From CAVORB01 sp963736235 (GTDB lineage Bacteria > Pseudomonadota > Gammaproteobacteria > Chromatiales > Chromatiaceae): 64,000 nt of DNA. Location: NCBI GenBank assembly GCA_963736235.1, contig CAVTOR010000005.1, positions 372,001-436,000 on the forward strand, in the 5' to 3' direction. The position numbers were made by a program, and so were the translations under genes. The notes beneath the pieces are model-generated. The model searched no databases and was not told where the DNA came from. It saw only the letters and a program-made list of their open reading frames with translations. This document shows, piece after piece, positions 17,826-26,678 of this stretch. Every line of letters begins with the position of its first letter. The first letter of the stretch is position 1.

Positions 17826-18395
17826 ATGGCCGACAGCCATCAAAAACCTCTGATCAGGACCCTGCATGCTCTGTATGAGACCTTCGGCCGGGGAGCCCAA
17901 CTGGCGAACCCGGGGCGCCGGCTCCAGCCCCACGCTCAGCACGAGAGCATCAGCTTGCTGTTGCCATCTCTGAACCGTGAGATAGAGAGTGCGGGAGTCC
18001 TGGATCGACGGGCCACGAGTTCAGTCCCTGATGGCAGAGATGGCGGATCGCGAGATCCCGACCGGCTTCTCCTCGGACCTCGCCCGCGGGCTGCACCGAA
18101 TGGCGGCGAACATCGCCAAGTTCTGCCTCACTTCCATGCGCTCCGATGGCGTGCCCTTGGACGATTCCTTCGTGGACATGCTGTGCTGCACCCCTACCAC
18201 CAGCGCGCCTTCGTTCTCTTCGAGGAGGAGACCGCCGCCAGTCACTCCTGGGGTTTCTGCGGGATGCCTGGGTGCAGTGCAAGGGCCCTGAGAGGCCAAG
18301 CTGATTCGGTCCTGGAAACCGGGGCGCGTGTGTGTTCCCGGAGATCGACGACCAGCCTGCTGGAGGTGGTAGAGCAGGATAATGCGATAGGTTGA
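17826..18395 (+). CDS. Unrecognised protein, frame-broken
   Basis: An ATG at 17826 starts a frame (MADSHQKPLIRTLHALYETF) that seems to continue in a second frame from about 18000 (VQSLMAEMADREIPTGFSSDLARGLHRMAANIAKFCL) and then return to the first near 18190 (YHQRAFVLFEEETAASHSWGFC). Joined, it would be a protein of about 180 residues with helical character. I do not recognise the family. It may be a real gene with two indels, as elsewhere in the window, or a decayed gene. The exact end is uncertain. Confidence 0.35.
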   Translation: MADSHQKPLIRTLHALYETFGRGAQLANPGRRLQPHAQHESISLLLPSLNREIESAGVLDRRATSSVPDGRDGGSRDPDRLLLGPRPRAAPNGGEHRQVLPHFHALRWRALGRFLRGHAVLHPYHQRAFVLFEEETAASHSWGFCGMPGCSARALRGQADSVLETGARVCSRRSTTSLLEVVEQDNAIG

Positions 18396-18448
18396 TGGTA
18401 ACGGAGGCTGTGAGGGTGCGATTCGCTAGAAAAAATATTGTCGCCGGC

Positions 18449-18454
18449 TATACT
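18449..18454 (+). promoter_or_regulatory. Possible -10 element of a small RNA
   Basis: TATACT lies 12 bases before a series of hairpins and just after an A/T-rich tract. A matching -35 hexamer is weak (TAGAAA about 16 bases upstream), so this is only a candidate promoter. Confidence 0.35.
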
Positions 18455-18460
18455 CCTAAC

Positions 18461-18616
18461 CTGAAGGCAATTCCTAAATCGAGGGGTTGCCGGGAGGTGA
18501 CGACAAGCAACACGGCACCTAGCGATTCAGCCCCCAAGGGGGCAGACGCGAGAGTTCCCGAAAGGCGTTCATCCGACGCCTGTGAGACGCGGCCCGAGGG
18601 CCGCGTCTCCGTTTCT
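18461..18616 (+). ncRNA. Candidate structured small RNA with five hairpins
   Basis: Five hairpins follow one another without a coding frame of note. Arms: GGCAATTCCT/AGGGGTTGCC (18466-18491, ten pairs with two G-U), AGGTG/CACCT (18495-18520), GCCCCC/GGGGGC (18530-18543), GGCGT/ACGCC (18564-18580), and GAGACGCGGCC/GGCCGCGTCTC (18584-18609). The last is followed by CGTTTCT and looks like a terminator. A -10-like TATACT lies just upstream. It does not match tmRNA, SRP RNA, RNase P or 6S RNA as far as I can judge. The tRNA-Leu gene converges on it. Confidence 0.45.
18584..18609 (+). terminator. Strong hairpin terminator
   Basis: An eleven-base-pair perfect stem with a CGAG loop, followed by a short T-rich stretch. 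It ends either the candidate small RNA or the broken gene upstream. Confidence 0.6.
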
Positions 18617-18763
18617 GAGCGGTGCCGGGGCGCTTGATTCCATAAATTCCCAGCTCAACTCTTTGCCTGGAGGGCGTTTGCAAAAGCCCCGCAACTTGCT
18701 GACCAATACATCTTTCGGCCGCTAGCCTGCCGCAGCCATTACGCGGTGAGATTCGAATTGAAA

Positions 18764-18848
18764 TGGTGCGCAGGGCGGGACTCGAACCCGCACGTCTTTC
18801 GACACTGGAACCTAAATCCAGCGCGTCTACCAGTTCCGCCACCCGCGC
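18764..18848 (-). tRNA. tRNA-Leu (anticodon TAG)
   Basis: The minus strand folds as a class II tRNA of 85 bases. It has acceptor GCGCGGG paired with CCTGCGC (one G-T), a D-arm with GGTAGACGCG, and an anticodon stem CTGGA/TCCAG around TTTAGGT giving anticodon TAG (complement of 18812-18814). A variable arm, the T-arm GCGGGTTCGAGTCCCGC and an encoded CCA (complement of 18764-18766) complete it. It decodes CUA/CUN leucine codons. Confidence 0.97.
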
Positions 18849-18887
18849 ATTGCGTCCCGAATTCTAAACGGCTTTTGGGGAGGCGCC

Positions 18888-18915
18888 AAAAAAAAGAGGC
18901 GCCGTTCGGCGCCTC
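18888..18915 (-). terminator. Terminator of the soxXA-KL transcript
   Basis: On the minus strand an eight-pair GAGGCGCC/GGCGCCTC stem with a GAAC loop is followed by eight T. It lies about 27 bases after the soxK-soxL stop and ends the sox transcript before the tRNA. Confidence 0.92.
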
Positions 18916-18941
18916 TTGCTAGCGAAGGTTGGGACCTCGCG

Positions 18942-19892
18942 TCAGGGCTTGGCGGTGGTCAGACCGACGCTGACCCAGTCCTGCATGCCACCCCGATACC
19001 ACTTGAGCTTGTCGGCCGGATAACCCAACTTGATGAGCGTCGCTATGTTGGTGGACGACTGTGGGCACCAGATGCCATTGCAGAACAGGACCAGGGTTTT
19101 GGCCCCGGAGAAGTCCCACCCCGCGTCCGTCTTCGTGGCGCCGAACTGCTCTTGGAGGATTCCGTCCAGGGGCGATTGGCCGGAGTCGCCGAACATACCG
19201 GACATGCTGTCCTGCGAGACGGTATTCCAGGGAACATTTACGGACCCGGGGATGGTGCCGCGCATGACCCAGTCCGGCGTACGGCTATCGACGACGAGGA
19301 TCGACTCGTCGCCCTTGGCGGCCTTGCCCAGATAGTCGATCAACTCCAACTCCGCGATGGTGTCGACCCCTTCGGCGGCGACGATCGGCTGTACACAGAA
19401 CGGCGGGCAGCCGCGATCCGTCTTCAGGAATTCGGCGGGCAGGGTCGCGTCCTTGTCGTGGTGCCGCATGATGACGATCTTTTCGCCATTGTGCATGACC
19501 TCGACCGATTCGAGGTCCGGCGCGATCATGTTTTCGGCCGACGCGACCGCGGTTTCCTTCGCCTTGACCCCGGTCTTGAAGTAGTCGGACATGCCGGCGT
19601 CTTTCTGGTCCATGGCCTGCTGGTACCCTAGCTCGCCCTGCTTCTTGGCCTTTTTCGCCAGGCCGATCGCCTTGGTGTACTCGCGGGTGTCGAGCAGGCT
19701 GGTGGCCTCCTTGATCATCTTGCCCGTATCGCGCCACTCGCCGCCGACGGATGCCGCCTGCTTGCGCGCCGCGTCGGCGGCCGCGATTGCCTCTTCAGCC
19801 TCGGCCTTGGTCGCGGACCAGGCGTTGGTGAGGGGGAGGGCTACCATCAGGGATGCGGCGACGAACCCCGCGTAAAAACTGCGAATCTTCAT
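18942..19892 (-). CDS. SoxK-SoxL fusion: SoxAX-binding domain plus rhodanese domain
   Basis: A 316-residue exported protein with a signal peptide (about 1-26). Residues about 28-100 match SoxK/SAXB, the small SoxAX-binding protein (EAIAAADAARKQAAS, GGEWRDTGKMIKEA, AKKQGELGYQQAM). Residues about 150-316 form a rhodanese domain with a CNGIWCPQS active-site loop and an upstream GCPPFC pair, as in SoxL-like proteins. In Allochromatium, soxK and soxL are separate genes after soxXA; here the two functions sit in one polypeptide at the same place in the operon. The fused protein could hold a persulfide-handling rhodanese at the SoxXA complex. The domain order is seen; the joint role is inferred. Confidence 0.85.
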   Translation of the reverse strand: MKIRSFYAGFVAASLMVALPLTNAWSATKAEAEEAIAAADAARKQAASVGGEWRDTGKMIKEATSLLDTREYTKAIGLAKKAKKQGELGYQQAMDQKDAGMSDYFKTGVKAKETAVASAENMIAPDLESVEVMHNGEKIVIMRHHDKDATLPAEFLKTDRGCPPFCVQPIVAAEGVDTIAELELIDYLGKAAKGDESILVVDSRTPDWVMRGTIPGSVNVPWNTVSQDSMSGMFGDSGQSPLDGILQEQFGATKTDAGWDFSGAKTLVLFCNGIWCPQSSTNIATLIKLGYPADKLKWYRGGMQDWVSVGLTTAKP

Positions 19893-19920
19893 AATCTTGA
19901 GCTCCTGTCGTGCTCCAGAA

Positions 19921-19942
19921 AGACCGCGCGGAAGCGCGGTCT
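19921..19942 (-). terminator. Hairpin between soxA and soxK-soxL
   Basis: A nine-pair stem AGACCGCGC/GCGCGGTCT with a four-base loop lies in the soxA to soxK-L gap. Read on the minus strand it is followed by TTCTGG, so termination would be partial. It may act as an attenuator or protect the 3' end of the soxXA message. Confidence 0.5.
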
Positions 19943-19954
19943 GTCGGTTTTTTG

Positions 19955-20791
19955 TTACTTGCGGGCGCCGGGTCCGTTCAGCGGGAGCCCGTTGCTCATG
20001 GAGGTCAGGAAGAACTCCAGATTCCGGTATTCCTCGCCTTGGGCCTCAAAGTCCTTGGCTCGAACCTGCTTGTTGCAACCCGAGAAACGGCGATGCAGCG
20101 TACCCATCTCGCCCCACTTCGAGCGGTAGACAGGCCAGTGGGTGGTGTGGCCAAACGCAGGACTCAGGGTCTCGGTGCGCAGCAGGGCTCCCGGGTTTTG
20201 GGCGTGACAGTTGGCGCAGGATAGGTTCAGCTGGCCGCGCTTGGCGAACCAGAAGTGCTTGCCCTGCTCGTAGGCCGCCATCGCCTTCGGATCGTCATCG
20301 GGCACGACCACGTCGGTGATCTGGTCGCGGGACTCGAACGCAATGTAACCGAGCAGGTCGGCGATGGGTCCCTTCTTGTATTTCAGCGGCTTCTCGCCGT
20401 TGGCTTCCCGGCACTCGTTGAGCGCCAGCGGCAGGGTCACGACCATGCCGCGGTCCTTGTCCCAGTGGGGGTAGTTGCCGGCGATCGCGGGACCGTCGGC
20501 GAAGCAGTCCTTGTAGGTCTTGCCGTTGGCGAAGGGGGCATTCCACATCTCTTCGCCGTTGGAGATCGCCGCTTCGTAGGGCGGAAACTCCTCGATGGCC
20601 TCCCAGTTCTCGCGGCCGACCGGGTCAATCGAGTAGACGCCGTTTGCGAAGTCTTCCTTCGGGACGTCGGGGAAACGCTCGAAGTAGAAGCTCTGGAAGA
20701 TCTCCTGGTCCTCCTGGGGCGAAGCCAGCGCGCCTGCGGTGACCCCAAAGGTCAGCCCCAGGGCGGTAACCATTGCTATGGTCTTGTTCAT
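19955..20791 (-). CDS. soxA: SoxA, haem c subunit of L-cysteine S-thiosulfotransferase
   Basis: A 278-residue periplasmic protein with a signal peptide (about 1-23). One CxxCH (SCANCH) is visible, so this is the mono-haem type of SoxA; the region of the lost first haem keeps a lone Cys (KDCFADG). SGCNKQVRA near the C-terminus holds the conserved Cys expected to be the persulfide haem ligand and active-site residue. SoxXA attaches thiosulfate to SoxY, the first step of Sox oxidation. soxY and soxZ are not in this window. The gene lies 43 bases after soxX in the same direction. Confidence 0.94.
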   Translation of the reverse strand: MNKTIAMVTALGLTFGVTAGALASPQEDQEIFQSFYFERFPDVPKEDFANGVYSIDPVGRENWEAIEEFPPYEAAISNGEEMWNAPFANGKTYKDCFADGPAIAGNYPHWDKDRGMVVTLPLALNECREANGEKPLKYKKGPIADLLGYIAFESRDQITDVVVPDDDPKAMAAYEQGKHFWFAKRGQLNLSCANCHAQNPGALLRTETLSPAFGHTTHWPVYRSKWGEMGTLHRRFSGCNKQVRAKDFEAQGEEYRNLEFFLTSMSNGLPLNGPGARK

Positions 20792-20834
20792 AGTGTTTTT
20801 GTACCTCCGATGGGATTCGTAACGATGGCAGCGA

Positions 20835-21200
20835 CTACAGGGTCAGCACGAATACGACCACCTGGTCGATTTCTTCGTCCGACAGGACCGCGTGCTTGCC
20901 GAAAGGCGGCATGATGGAAACGGGGTTAGCGGCGGTCGAGTCCCAGATCTGAGCCCGAAGCACCTCGGGGTCGGGGTAGCGCGCCTGCATGGCGATCAGG
21001 GGCGGACCGATGTTGCCCGGACCTTCGCCGCCCTCGATCTGGTGGCATGCGATGCAATTACCCTTGGCGCGGTCGAGGGCGATGGCCTTGCCTGCCTCGA
21101 CGTCGCTCTTAGGCTCGTCTGCGGCAACGGCCGGCGTCAGCGCCAGCAGTCCGAGCGCAATCGCGGCGGCCGACGCGATGTTTCTTGTTTGAGAGATCAT
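20835..21200 (-). CDS. soxX: SoxX, haem c subunit of L-cysteine S-thiosulfotransferase
   Basis: A 121-residue mono-haem cytochrome c with a signal peptide (about 1-27). The haem motif is CIACH, and the Met ligand is in SIMPPFGKH. It is the small electron-accepting subunit of SoxXA. It is first of the soxX-soxA-soxK-L transcript and has a good ribosome site (AAGGAGG) before its ATG. Confidence 0.94.
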   Translation of the reverse strand: MISQTRNIASAAAIALGLLALTPAVAADEPKSDVEAGKAIALDRAKGNCIACHQIEGGEGPGNIGPPLIAMQARYPDPEVLRAQIWDSTAANPVSIMPPFGKHAVLSDEEIDQVVVFVLTL

Positions 21201-21784
21201 GTTGTTGCCTCCTTCTGGGGTCTTTACAGTTATTGCACGGGGTTCCGGCTTGGCCGGTCCCCTGGATACGAAAATGCTCCGACTCCCTGTCAGGTCGCGG
21301 TATGCGGGGAGGCGTTGCGCCGCCCGGTACCGTCTTATCGCGCGAATCCTAGCATGGGTTGGACGGCAAAGCAGAGCAAAATGCGCGGTTTTGGAGCGCC
21401 ACCCGTCAATCCGTCCAGCGGGCGGTGCGCTTACAGCGGATGCCGGCGCAGGACCCGGGCTTGGCAGCCAGTCGGTTGGACCGGCTCGGGCGTCGCGAGT
21501 TCATGGTCCCGCGACGCAAAGCCTGGTTTTGCGAAGCCGTAAAGGTCCACCGGCCGGGTGATCGTTCAGTAGCCTGCCGCCATCCCTGCCTGAACAGCCA
21601 TCCGGCCGGCAACCCTGACAGCACCCAGGCATCGGCAGTCGCCGATTAGCCTGTGTGCCTAGCATTCTGCTCGGAGGGGAGGCGTGCGTAAATCCTGAGA
21701 TGTGATGACGATGATTGGGGTTTTCCCCGACGCCGCAGCTTTGAGACGTGCAGCTTGTCGGCGATCCGCGGTCGGCCATCGCGG
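21201..21784. other. Intergenic region upstream of soxX
   Basis: A 584-base gap between the response regulator stop and soxX. I see no coding frame with recognisable motifs and no RNA gene. It must contain the soxX promoter and any binding site for the adjacent response regulator, but I cannot point to one. Confidence 0.4.
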
Positions 21785-22408
21785 TCAGGGGTGCGTTTTC
21801 CGGGTGTCCAGCAGAAGCATCATGCGCATGAGGTCCGATAGCGAACGCGCCTCCAGCTTCTCCATCACCTTCGCCCTGTGGGCCTCCACCGTTGATTGGG
21901 TGATGCCGAGATCGGCCGCGATCACCTTGTTACGCTTCCCGACCACTACCTGCTCGAGGATCTCGCGCTCGCGTGGCGTCAGGCGCTGCAGCCGCTCCTG
22001 AATGTCCGCCAGGCGGGACGCCTGACCGCGGCGCTGCGCGTCCTGCTCGAACGCCCGGTGCACCGCGTCGAGCAGCACCTGGTCGTTGAACGGCTTCTCG
22101 ATGAAGTCCACCGCGCCGCGCTTGACCGCCCGCACCGCCATCGGCACGTCCCCGTGCCCGGTGATGACGACGATCGGTGGGTGGATCGACTCGCTGCTCA
22201 GGCGCTCCTGCAGGTCCAGGCCGCTCATGCCCTTCATGCGCACGTCCAGCACCAGGCAGCCCGGGCGGGAGGCATCGAAGGCGTCCAGGTAGTCCTGGGC
22301 CGAGGCATATGGCTCGGCGGCCAGCCCGACCGAGTCCATGAGCAGCCCGATCGCTTCCCGCACCTCCTGGTCGTCGTCGACGATGAAGACGGTGGGCTCG
22401 CTGCTCAT
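21785..22408 (-). CDS. TtrR/FixJ-family response regulator
   Basis: A 207-residue regulator with a receiver domain (about 5-120; acidic VDDD, phosphoacceptor Asp in LVLDVRMKG, Lys in IEKPF) and a C-terminal LuxR-type helix-turn-helix (LTPREREILEQVV ... TVEAHRAKVMEKL). The FixJ-type layout is that of TtrR and related regulators paired with periplasmic-binding-domain kinases. The ATG overlaps the kinase stop (ATGA), so the pair is translationally coupled. Its position between soxXA-KL and soxB makes these the obvious targets; this is inference. Confidence 0.9.
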   Translation of the reverse strand: MSSEPTVFIVDDDQEVREAIGLLMDSVGLAAEPYASAQDYLDAFDASRPGCLVLDVRMKGMSGLDLQERLSSESIHPPIVVITGHGDVPMAVRAVKRGAVDFIEKPFNDQVLLDAVHRAFEQDAQRRGQASRLADIQERLQRLTPREREILEQVVVGKRNKVIAADLGITQSTVEAHRAKVMEKLEARSLSDLMRMMLLLDTRKTHP

Positions 22409-24559
22409 GGTCGGGGTTCCTCTGCCGGAAGGAGGTTGAAGCGGAAGGTCGCGCCCTCGCCGGACCGGCTTTCCGCGGACAGGTGGCCGCCGTGGGCCTC
22501 GATGATGCCGCTGCTGATGGAGAGCCCGAGTCCGAGTCCCTGGGGCTTGGTGGTGACGAAGGGTTCGAAGATGCTGTCCTTGACCTCTCGGCTCAGGCCC
22601 GGGCCCGTGTCGGCAACCTCGACCTCCATCCGGTCTCCGCGGCGGCGGGCGCGCAGGGTGAGATGACGTCGCGCGGGCGGAGTCTCCGACATGGCCTCGA
22701 TGGCGTTTCGCGCGAGGTTGAGCACGACCTGCTCGATCTGGATCTCCTGGGCGAGCACCCAGTCGGCGTCGTCGGTCGAGGTCCCGCGCCAGGACCACGC
22801 CGGCGCGCAGGGCATCCGGTCGCAGCAGTCCGATGACCGTCTCCACCATGGCGCTGAGGCGGGCGGGCTTGAGCTCGGGTTCCTCCTTGCGCACGAAATG
22901 GCGGATATGGCGGATCACCTCTCCGGCGCGCTCCGCCTGGGCCGCGATCCTATCCATGACGTCGCTGCAGGCCTCTCGCGTCGCGCGCTCGGATTCCAGC
23001 ATGCGAACACAGGCGCGGGCGTTGGTGGCGATGGCCGTGAGGGGCTGGTTGAGCTCGTGGGCGATGCCGGATGCCATCTCGCCGAGGGTGCTAAGCCGCG
23101 CCACGTGGGCCAGCTCCAGCTGGTGGTGGCGGATCTTCTCGGCCACCTGCTTGCGCTCGGTGACGTCACGGAACACCACCACGCTGCCCACGGTCTGACC
23201 GCGTTCGCCCCTAATGGGCGTGCAGCTGTACTCGACCGGGAAGCTGGTGCCGTCCTTGCGCCAGAATACATCGTCTTCCACGAAGCGCCGGCGGTTGTCG
23301 CGGAAGGTGGCGTAGACGGGACACTCCTCTTCCGGGTGGGGGCTGCCGTCCGGGTGGGTGTGGTGGAGAATCCGGTGCTGATTGCGGCCGATGAGCTCCT
23401 CCGCGCGCCAGCCGGTGATGTCCGCCATCGAGCTGTTGACGAAGGTGGTTCGGCCTTCCATGTCCACGCCGTAGATGCCCTCGGCGACCGAATTCAGGAT
23501 GAGCGTGTGCTGCTGCTCCAGCCTGGCCTTCGCCCGCGTCAGGCGCTTGTTCAGGCGAATCACCCAGGTGGTGAGGAGGATCATGACCAACAGGGCGATC
23601 AGCCCCAGCAGGAAGCCGAGCCAGTACCGCTGCACCGCATCCGCCAGGGTGAAGCGGCCGACGTGATCGTAGGGCGGCAGGCGCAGGGCCTCCAGCAGCC
23701 TGTGCACCGGCTGGTAGTCGAGCGGGATGGTCCAGCCCCCGTACCCGCCCGCCCGGACCGCGGGGTGGTCGGGCGGCATCTGGAGCAGGGCTACGGCAAC
23801 TTTCTGTGCGAGCTCGTTGGGGGTGTGGCGGACCTTGCTGAAGGGCCACTCGGGAAACAGCGCCGTGCTGTGCAGCAAGGGGAAGTCCGGGTCCTTGCGC
23901 GGGTTGAGGATGCGAAAGTCCGACAGATCAACGACCCTGGCCGCGGCCATGCGCTCCAGGATGTCGGTGCGCACGGTGCCGGCGTCCACCTCTCCGCGCG
24001 CGACCGCCAGTACGACGGCGTCGTGGGTGTCTTCGAAACGGAGATGCGAGAAATCCCGGTGTGGATTGATGCCGACACGCGCCAGCTCCTCCCAGGCCAT
24101 CTGGAAACCGCCGAAGGAGATGGGGTCCACCGCCGCGTAGGAGCGCCTGCGCAGGTCCGGGAGGGTGCGGATATTCGGGTGATCGGCCCGCGTGAAGATG
24201 ACGCCGCCGAAAAGGTTGAGCTGCACGTCGCCCAGGCGGTTGCTCAGGGTGGCGATGCGGGAGACCCGGTGGCGCACCTCCAGGTTGACGTAGATCCCCG
24301 AGTTTACCAGCACGAAGTCTACCTTGCCTTGCGCCACCGCAGCGTCGACCTCGCCGAAATCGAGGGGATGAATGCGGAAAAGGTAGTCGGGAAGCGCCTC
24401 GGAGAGGTATTGGGCCGTGGGGCCCCACATCCGAGTGGTTACGGCGTCGCCGCGGTGGCTCAGAACCCCGATCCGAATCTCCCTCGGTGCGTCCGCGCTG
24501 GCCGCAAAGGCCAGTAGGACCAGGATGAGGAGATACCTGCCGTGACCCGCGGTGGTCAT
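22405..24559 (-). CDS. TtrS-like sensor histidine kinase (one frame break)
   Basis: An N-terminal signal peptide (about 1-22) and a phosphonate-binding-type periplasmic solute-binding domain (about 25-300) precede one transmembrane helix (about 313-337), a PAS domain (about 360-475) and a HisKA domain with the phosphoacceptor His in GIAHELNQPL. This is the architecture of TtrS, the tetrathionate sensor. The frame breaks near 22780, and the ATPase domain (LNLARNAIEAM, DTGPGLS, GLGLGLSI) continues in another frame to the stop at 22405. Read straight, the first frame appears to run into the response regulator, which is an artefact of the break. The ligand could be tetrathionate or thiosulfate; not proven. 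Confidence 0.87.
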
Positions 24560-24620
24560 CGCCGAAGGCTAAGCAATTTCCCCAATTGCCGCAACATCCG
24601 CAGCCGCCCCCAGGGAAAAC

Positions 24621-24633
24621 CCCGATAATCGGG
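24621..24633. promoter_or_regulatory. Palindrome CCCGATAATCGGG in the ttrS-soxB divergent gap
   Basis: A perfect 13-base palindrome lies 62 bases upstream of the kinase start and 123 bases upstream of soxB. Its place between divergent genes suits an operator for the adjacent LuxR-type regulator, but palindromes of this length also occur by chance. Confidence 0.35.
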
Positions 24634-24755
24634 ACCGTTTCCTGGAATGGCCGGACGGCGCGGTTGCAGGCATACTAGCCCGCCGATTAGTTCACTAAAG
24701 GCGCGGCCGCGCGACGGCTGCGCCGCTGACCCCCGACCGGAGGAGACCTAGCGCA

Positions 24756-26538
24756 ATGACCATTTCACGTCGTGAGTTCATCAAGCTGATGGGTATGGCT
24801 GGTGCCGCCGGCATGCTGCCGTCGTCGATCTTTGCTGCCATGCGGCAGCCGTCGGATCTCTACGAGGTGCCAAAGTTCGGCAATGTGACCCTGCTGCACA
24901 TCACTGATACCCACGCGCAACTCAACCCGATCTACTTCCGCGAGCCGAACGTGAACCTGGGTATCGGTCAGGCGTTGGGCAAGGCCCCGCACATCGTCGG
25001 TGATGCCTTCCTCAAGCACTTCGGGATCGAGCCGGGCGGCATCGAGGCGCACGCCTTCACCTTCCTGAATTTCGACGAGGCCGCCCAACAGTTCGGAAGG
25101 GTTGGGGGCTTCGCCCATCTCAAGACCCTGGTCGACCGGATTCGCGCCGAGCGCGGCGACGGCAACAGCCTGCTGCTCGACGGCGGGGACACCTGGCAGG
25201 GCTCGGGCACCGCCTACTGGACCCGGGGGATGGACATGGTCGGCGCCTGCAACCTGCTGGGCGTGGACGTGATGACCGGCCACTGGGAGTTCACCTACCT
25301 CGACGAGGAGGTGATCAAGAACGTAGGCGCCTTCAAGGGTGAGTTCGTGGCGCAGAACGTGAAGGTCCGCGAGGAGGCACTGTTCGATTACCGGTTCGCG
25401 GACTTCGGCGGTTTCGACGAGGACATGGGCCTGGCCTTCAAGCCTTACACCATCAAGGAGGTCGGCGGGGTCAAGGTCGCCATCATCGGCCAGGCGTTTC
25501 CCTACACGCCGATCGCCAATCCGCAGCGGTTCATCCCGGACTGGACCTTCGGCATCCAGGATGAGCGCATGCAGGAGATGGTCGACAAGGTGCGGGAGGA
25601 CGAGAGCCCGGACGTTGTCGTCGTCATCTCCCACAACGGCATGGACGTGGACCTCAAGATGGCCTCCCGGGTCACGGGCATCGACGTCATCTTCGGCGGA
25701 CATACCCACGACGGCATGCCGGCGCCCACGGTGGTCGAGAACGCGGGGGGCAAGACCCTGGTCACCAACGCGGGCTCCAACGGCAAGTTCCTCGGCGTCA
25801 TGGACCTGGACGTGAAGGACGGCAAGGTAAGCGACTTCCGCTACCGCCTGCTGCCGGTGTTCTCGAACCTGCTCGAACCCAACGCCGAGATGGTCAAGTA
25901 CATCGAGGAGGTGCGCGCCCCCTACAAGGACAAACTCGAGGAGAAGCTGGCCACTGCGGAAGAGGTCCTCTTCCGGCGCGGTAACTTCAACGGCACCTTC
26001 GATCAGGTCATCTGCGACGCCCTGCGCAAGGTCAACGACGCCCAGGTCAGCCTCTCGCCCGGCTTCCGCTGGGGAACCACGGTGCTGCCGGGCCAGGCCA
26101 TCACCATGGACAATGTGATGGACCAGACCTGCATCACCTATCCCGGAGACCTACCGCCGCGAGATGAAGGGAGCCGAGATCAAGGCCATTCTGGAGGACG
26201 TCTGCGACAACCTGTTCAACCCCGATCCCTACGTACAGCAGGGCGGCGACATGGTGCGCGTGGGCGGGCTCGACTACGTCTGCGATCCCAACGAGTCGAT
26301 CGGCAAGCGTATCACCGACATGGCCCTGGACGACGGCACCAAGATCGAGGCGGACAAGAGCTACGTGGTCGCCGGCTGGGCAACGGTCGGCTCCCAGTCT
26401 CCGGGGGAGCCCATCTGGGAGACGGTCGCCAAGTATCTGCGCGACGTCAAGACGGTCAAGATCGAGAAGCTCAACACCCCGGTGCTGAAGAACGTGGCCG
26501 GCAATCCCGGTATCGCCGACTATCCGAGGATGGGTTGA
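24756..26538 (+). CDS. soxB: SoxB, thiosulfohydrolase (one frame break)
   Basis: A metallophosphatase-fold SoxB that hydrolyses the sulfone sulfate from S-sulfonated SoxY. A Tat signal (SRREFIKLMGM) opens the protein. Metal ligands are in HITDTHAQ, DGGDTWQGSG, GHWEFTY, VVVISHNG and FGGHTHDG. The frame breaks near 26148, where an extra G in CCCGGAGACC shifts the last 130 or so residues (from ETYRREM to the end, YPRMG) into another frame. Corrected, the protein has about 593 residues, slightly longer than usual. It is divergent from the TtrS-like kinase and behind a CGGAGGAGA ribosome site. Confidence 0.95.
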
Positions 26539-26565
26539 TGTCTCGCGGCTATTAGGCGCTGAGTG

Positions 26566-26620
26566 TTGGCCATCCTGGCCAAAATCAGCACGCCATCCAA
26601 GAATCGCGGTTCTTGGATGG
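26566..26620. repeat. Dispersed repeat, long copy with hairpin
   Basis: Bases 26566-26603 match 35503-35540 at 35 of 38 positions. The element contains TTGGCCATCCTGGCCA, a near-palindrome, and is followed by a hairpin CCATCCAAGAA/TTCTTGGATGG (26593-26620), whose left arm belongs to the repeat. It lies just after soxB and may also act as its transcription terminator. Confidence 0.6.
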
Positions 26621-26678
26621 CTACATTTTCAATCGCTTACGCGCTTGAAAAAGGCGTCACATCCCTGTGTCGCGGGAA

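Noticed and set aside
18461..18520. A GEMM (c-di-GMP-I) riboswitch, suggested by GGGTTGCCG
   Set aside because: The other conserved segments of that riboswitch (GCAAA-type elements and the tetraloop-receptor arrangement) are not present upstream, and no gene follows on the same strand.
18519..18842. A minus-strand coding frame through the tRNA and hairpin region
   Set aside because: It runs over a clear tRNA-Leu gene and stable hairpins and has no ribosome site.
21785..24559. A single 924-residue kinase-regulator fusion
   Set aside because: The fusion arises only because a frame break drops the ATPase domain into another frame. The regulator has its own ATG overlapping the kinase stop, and the missing ATPase domain is found intact in the other frame.
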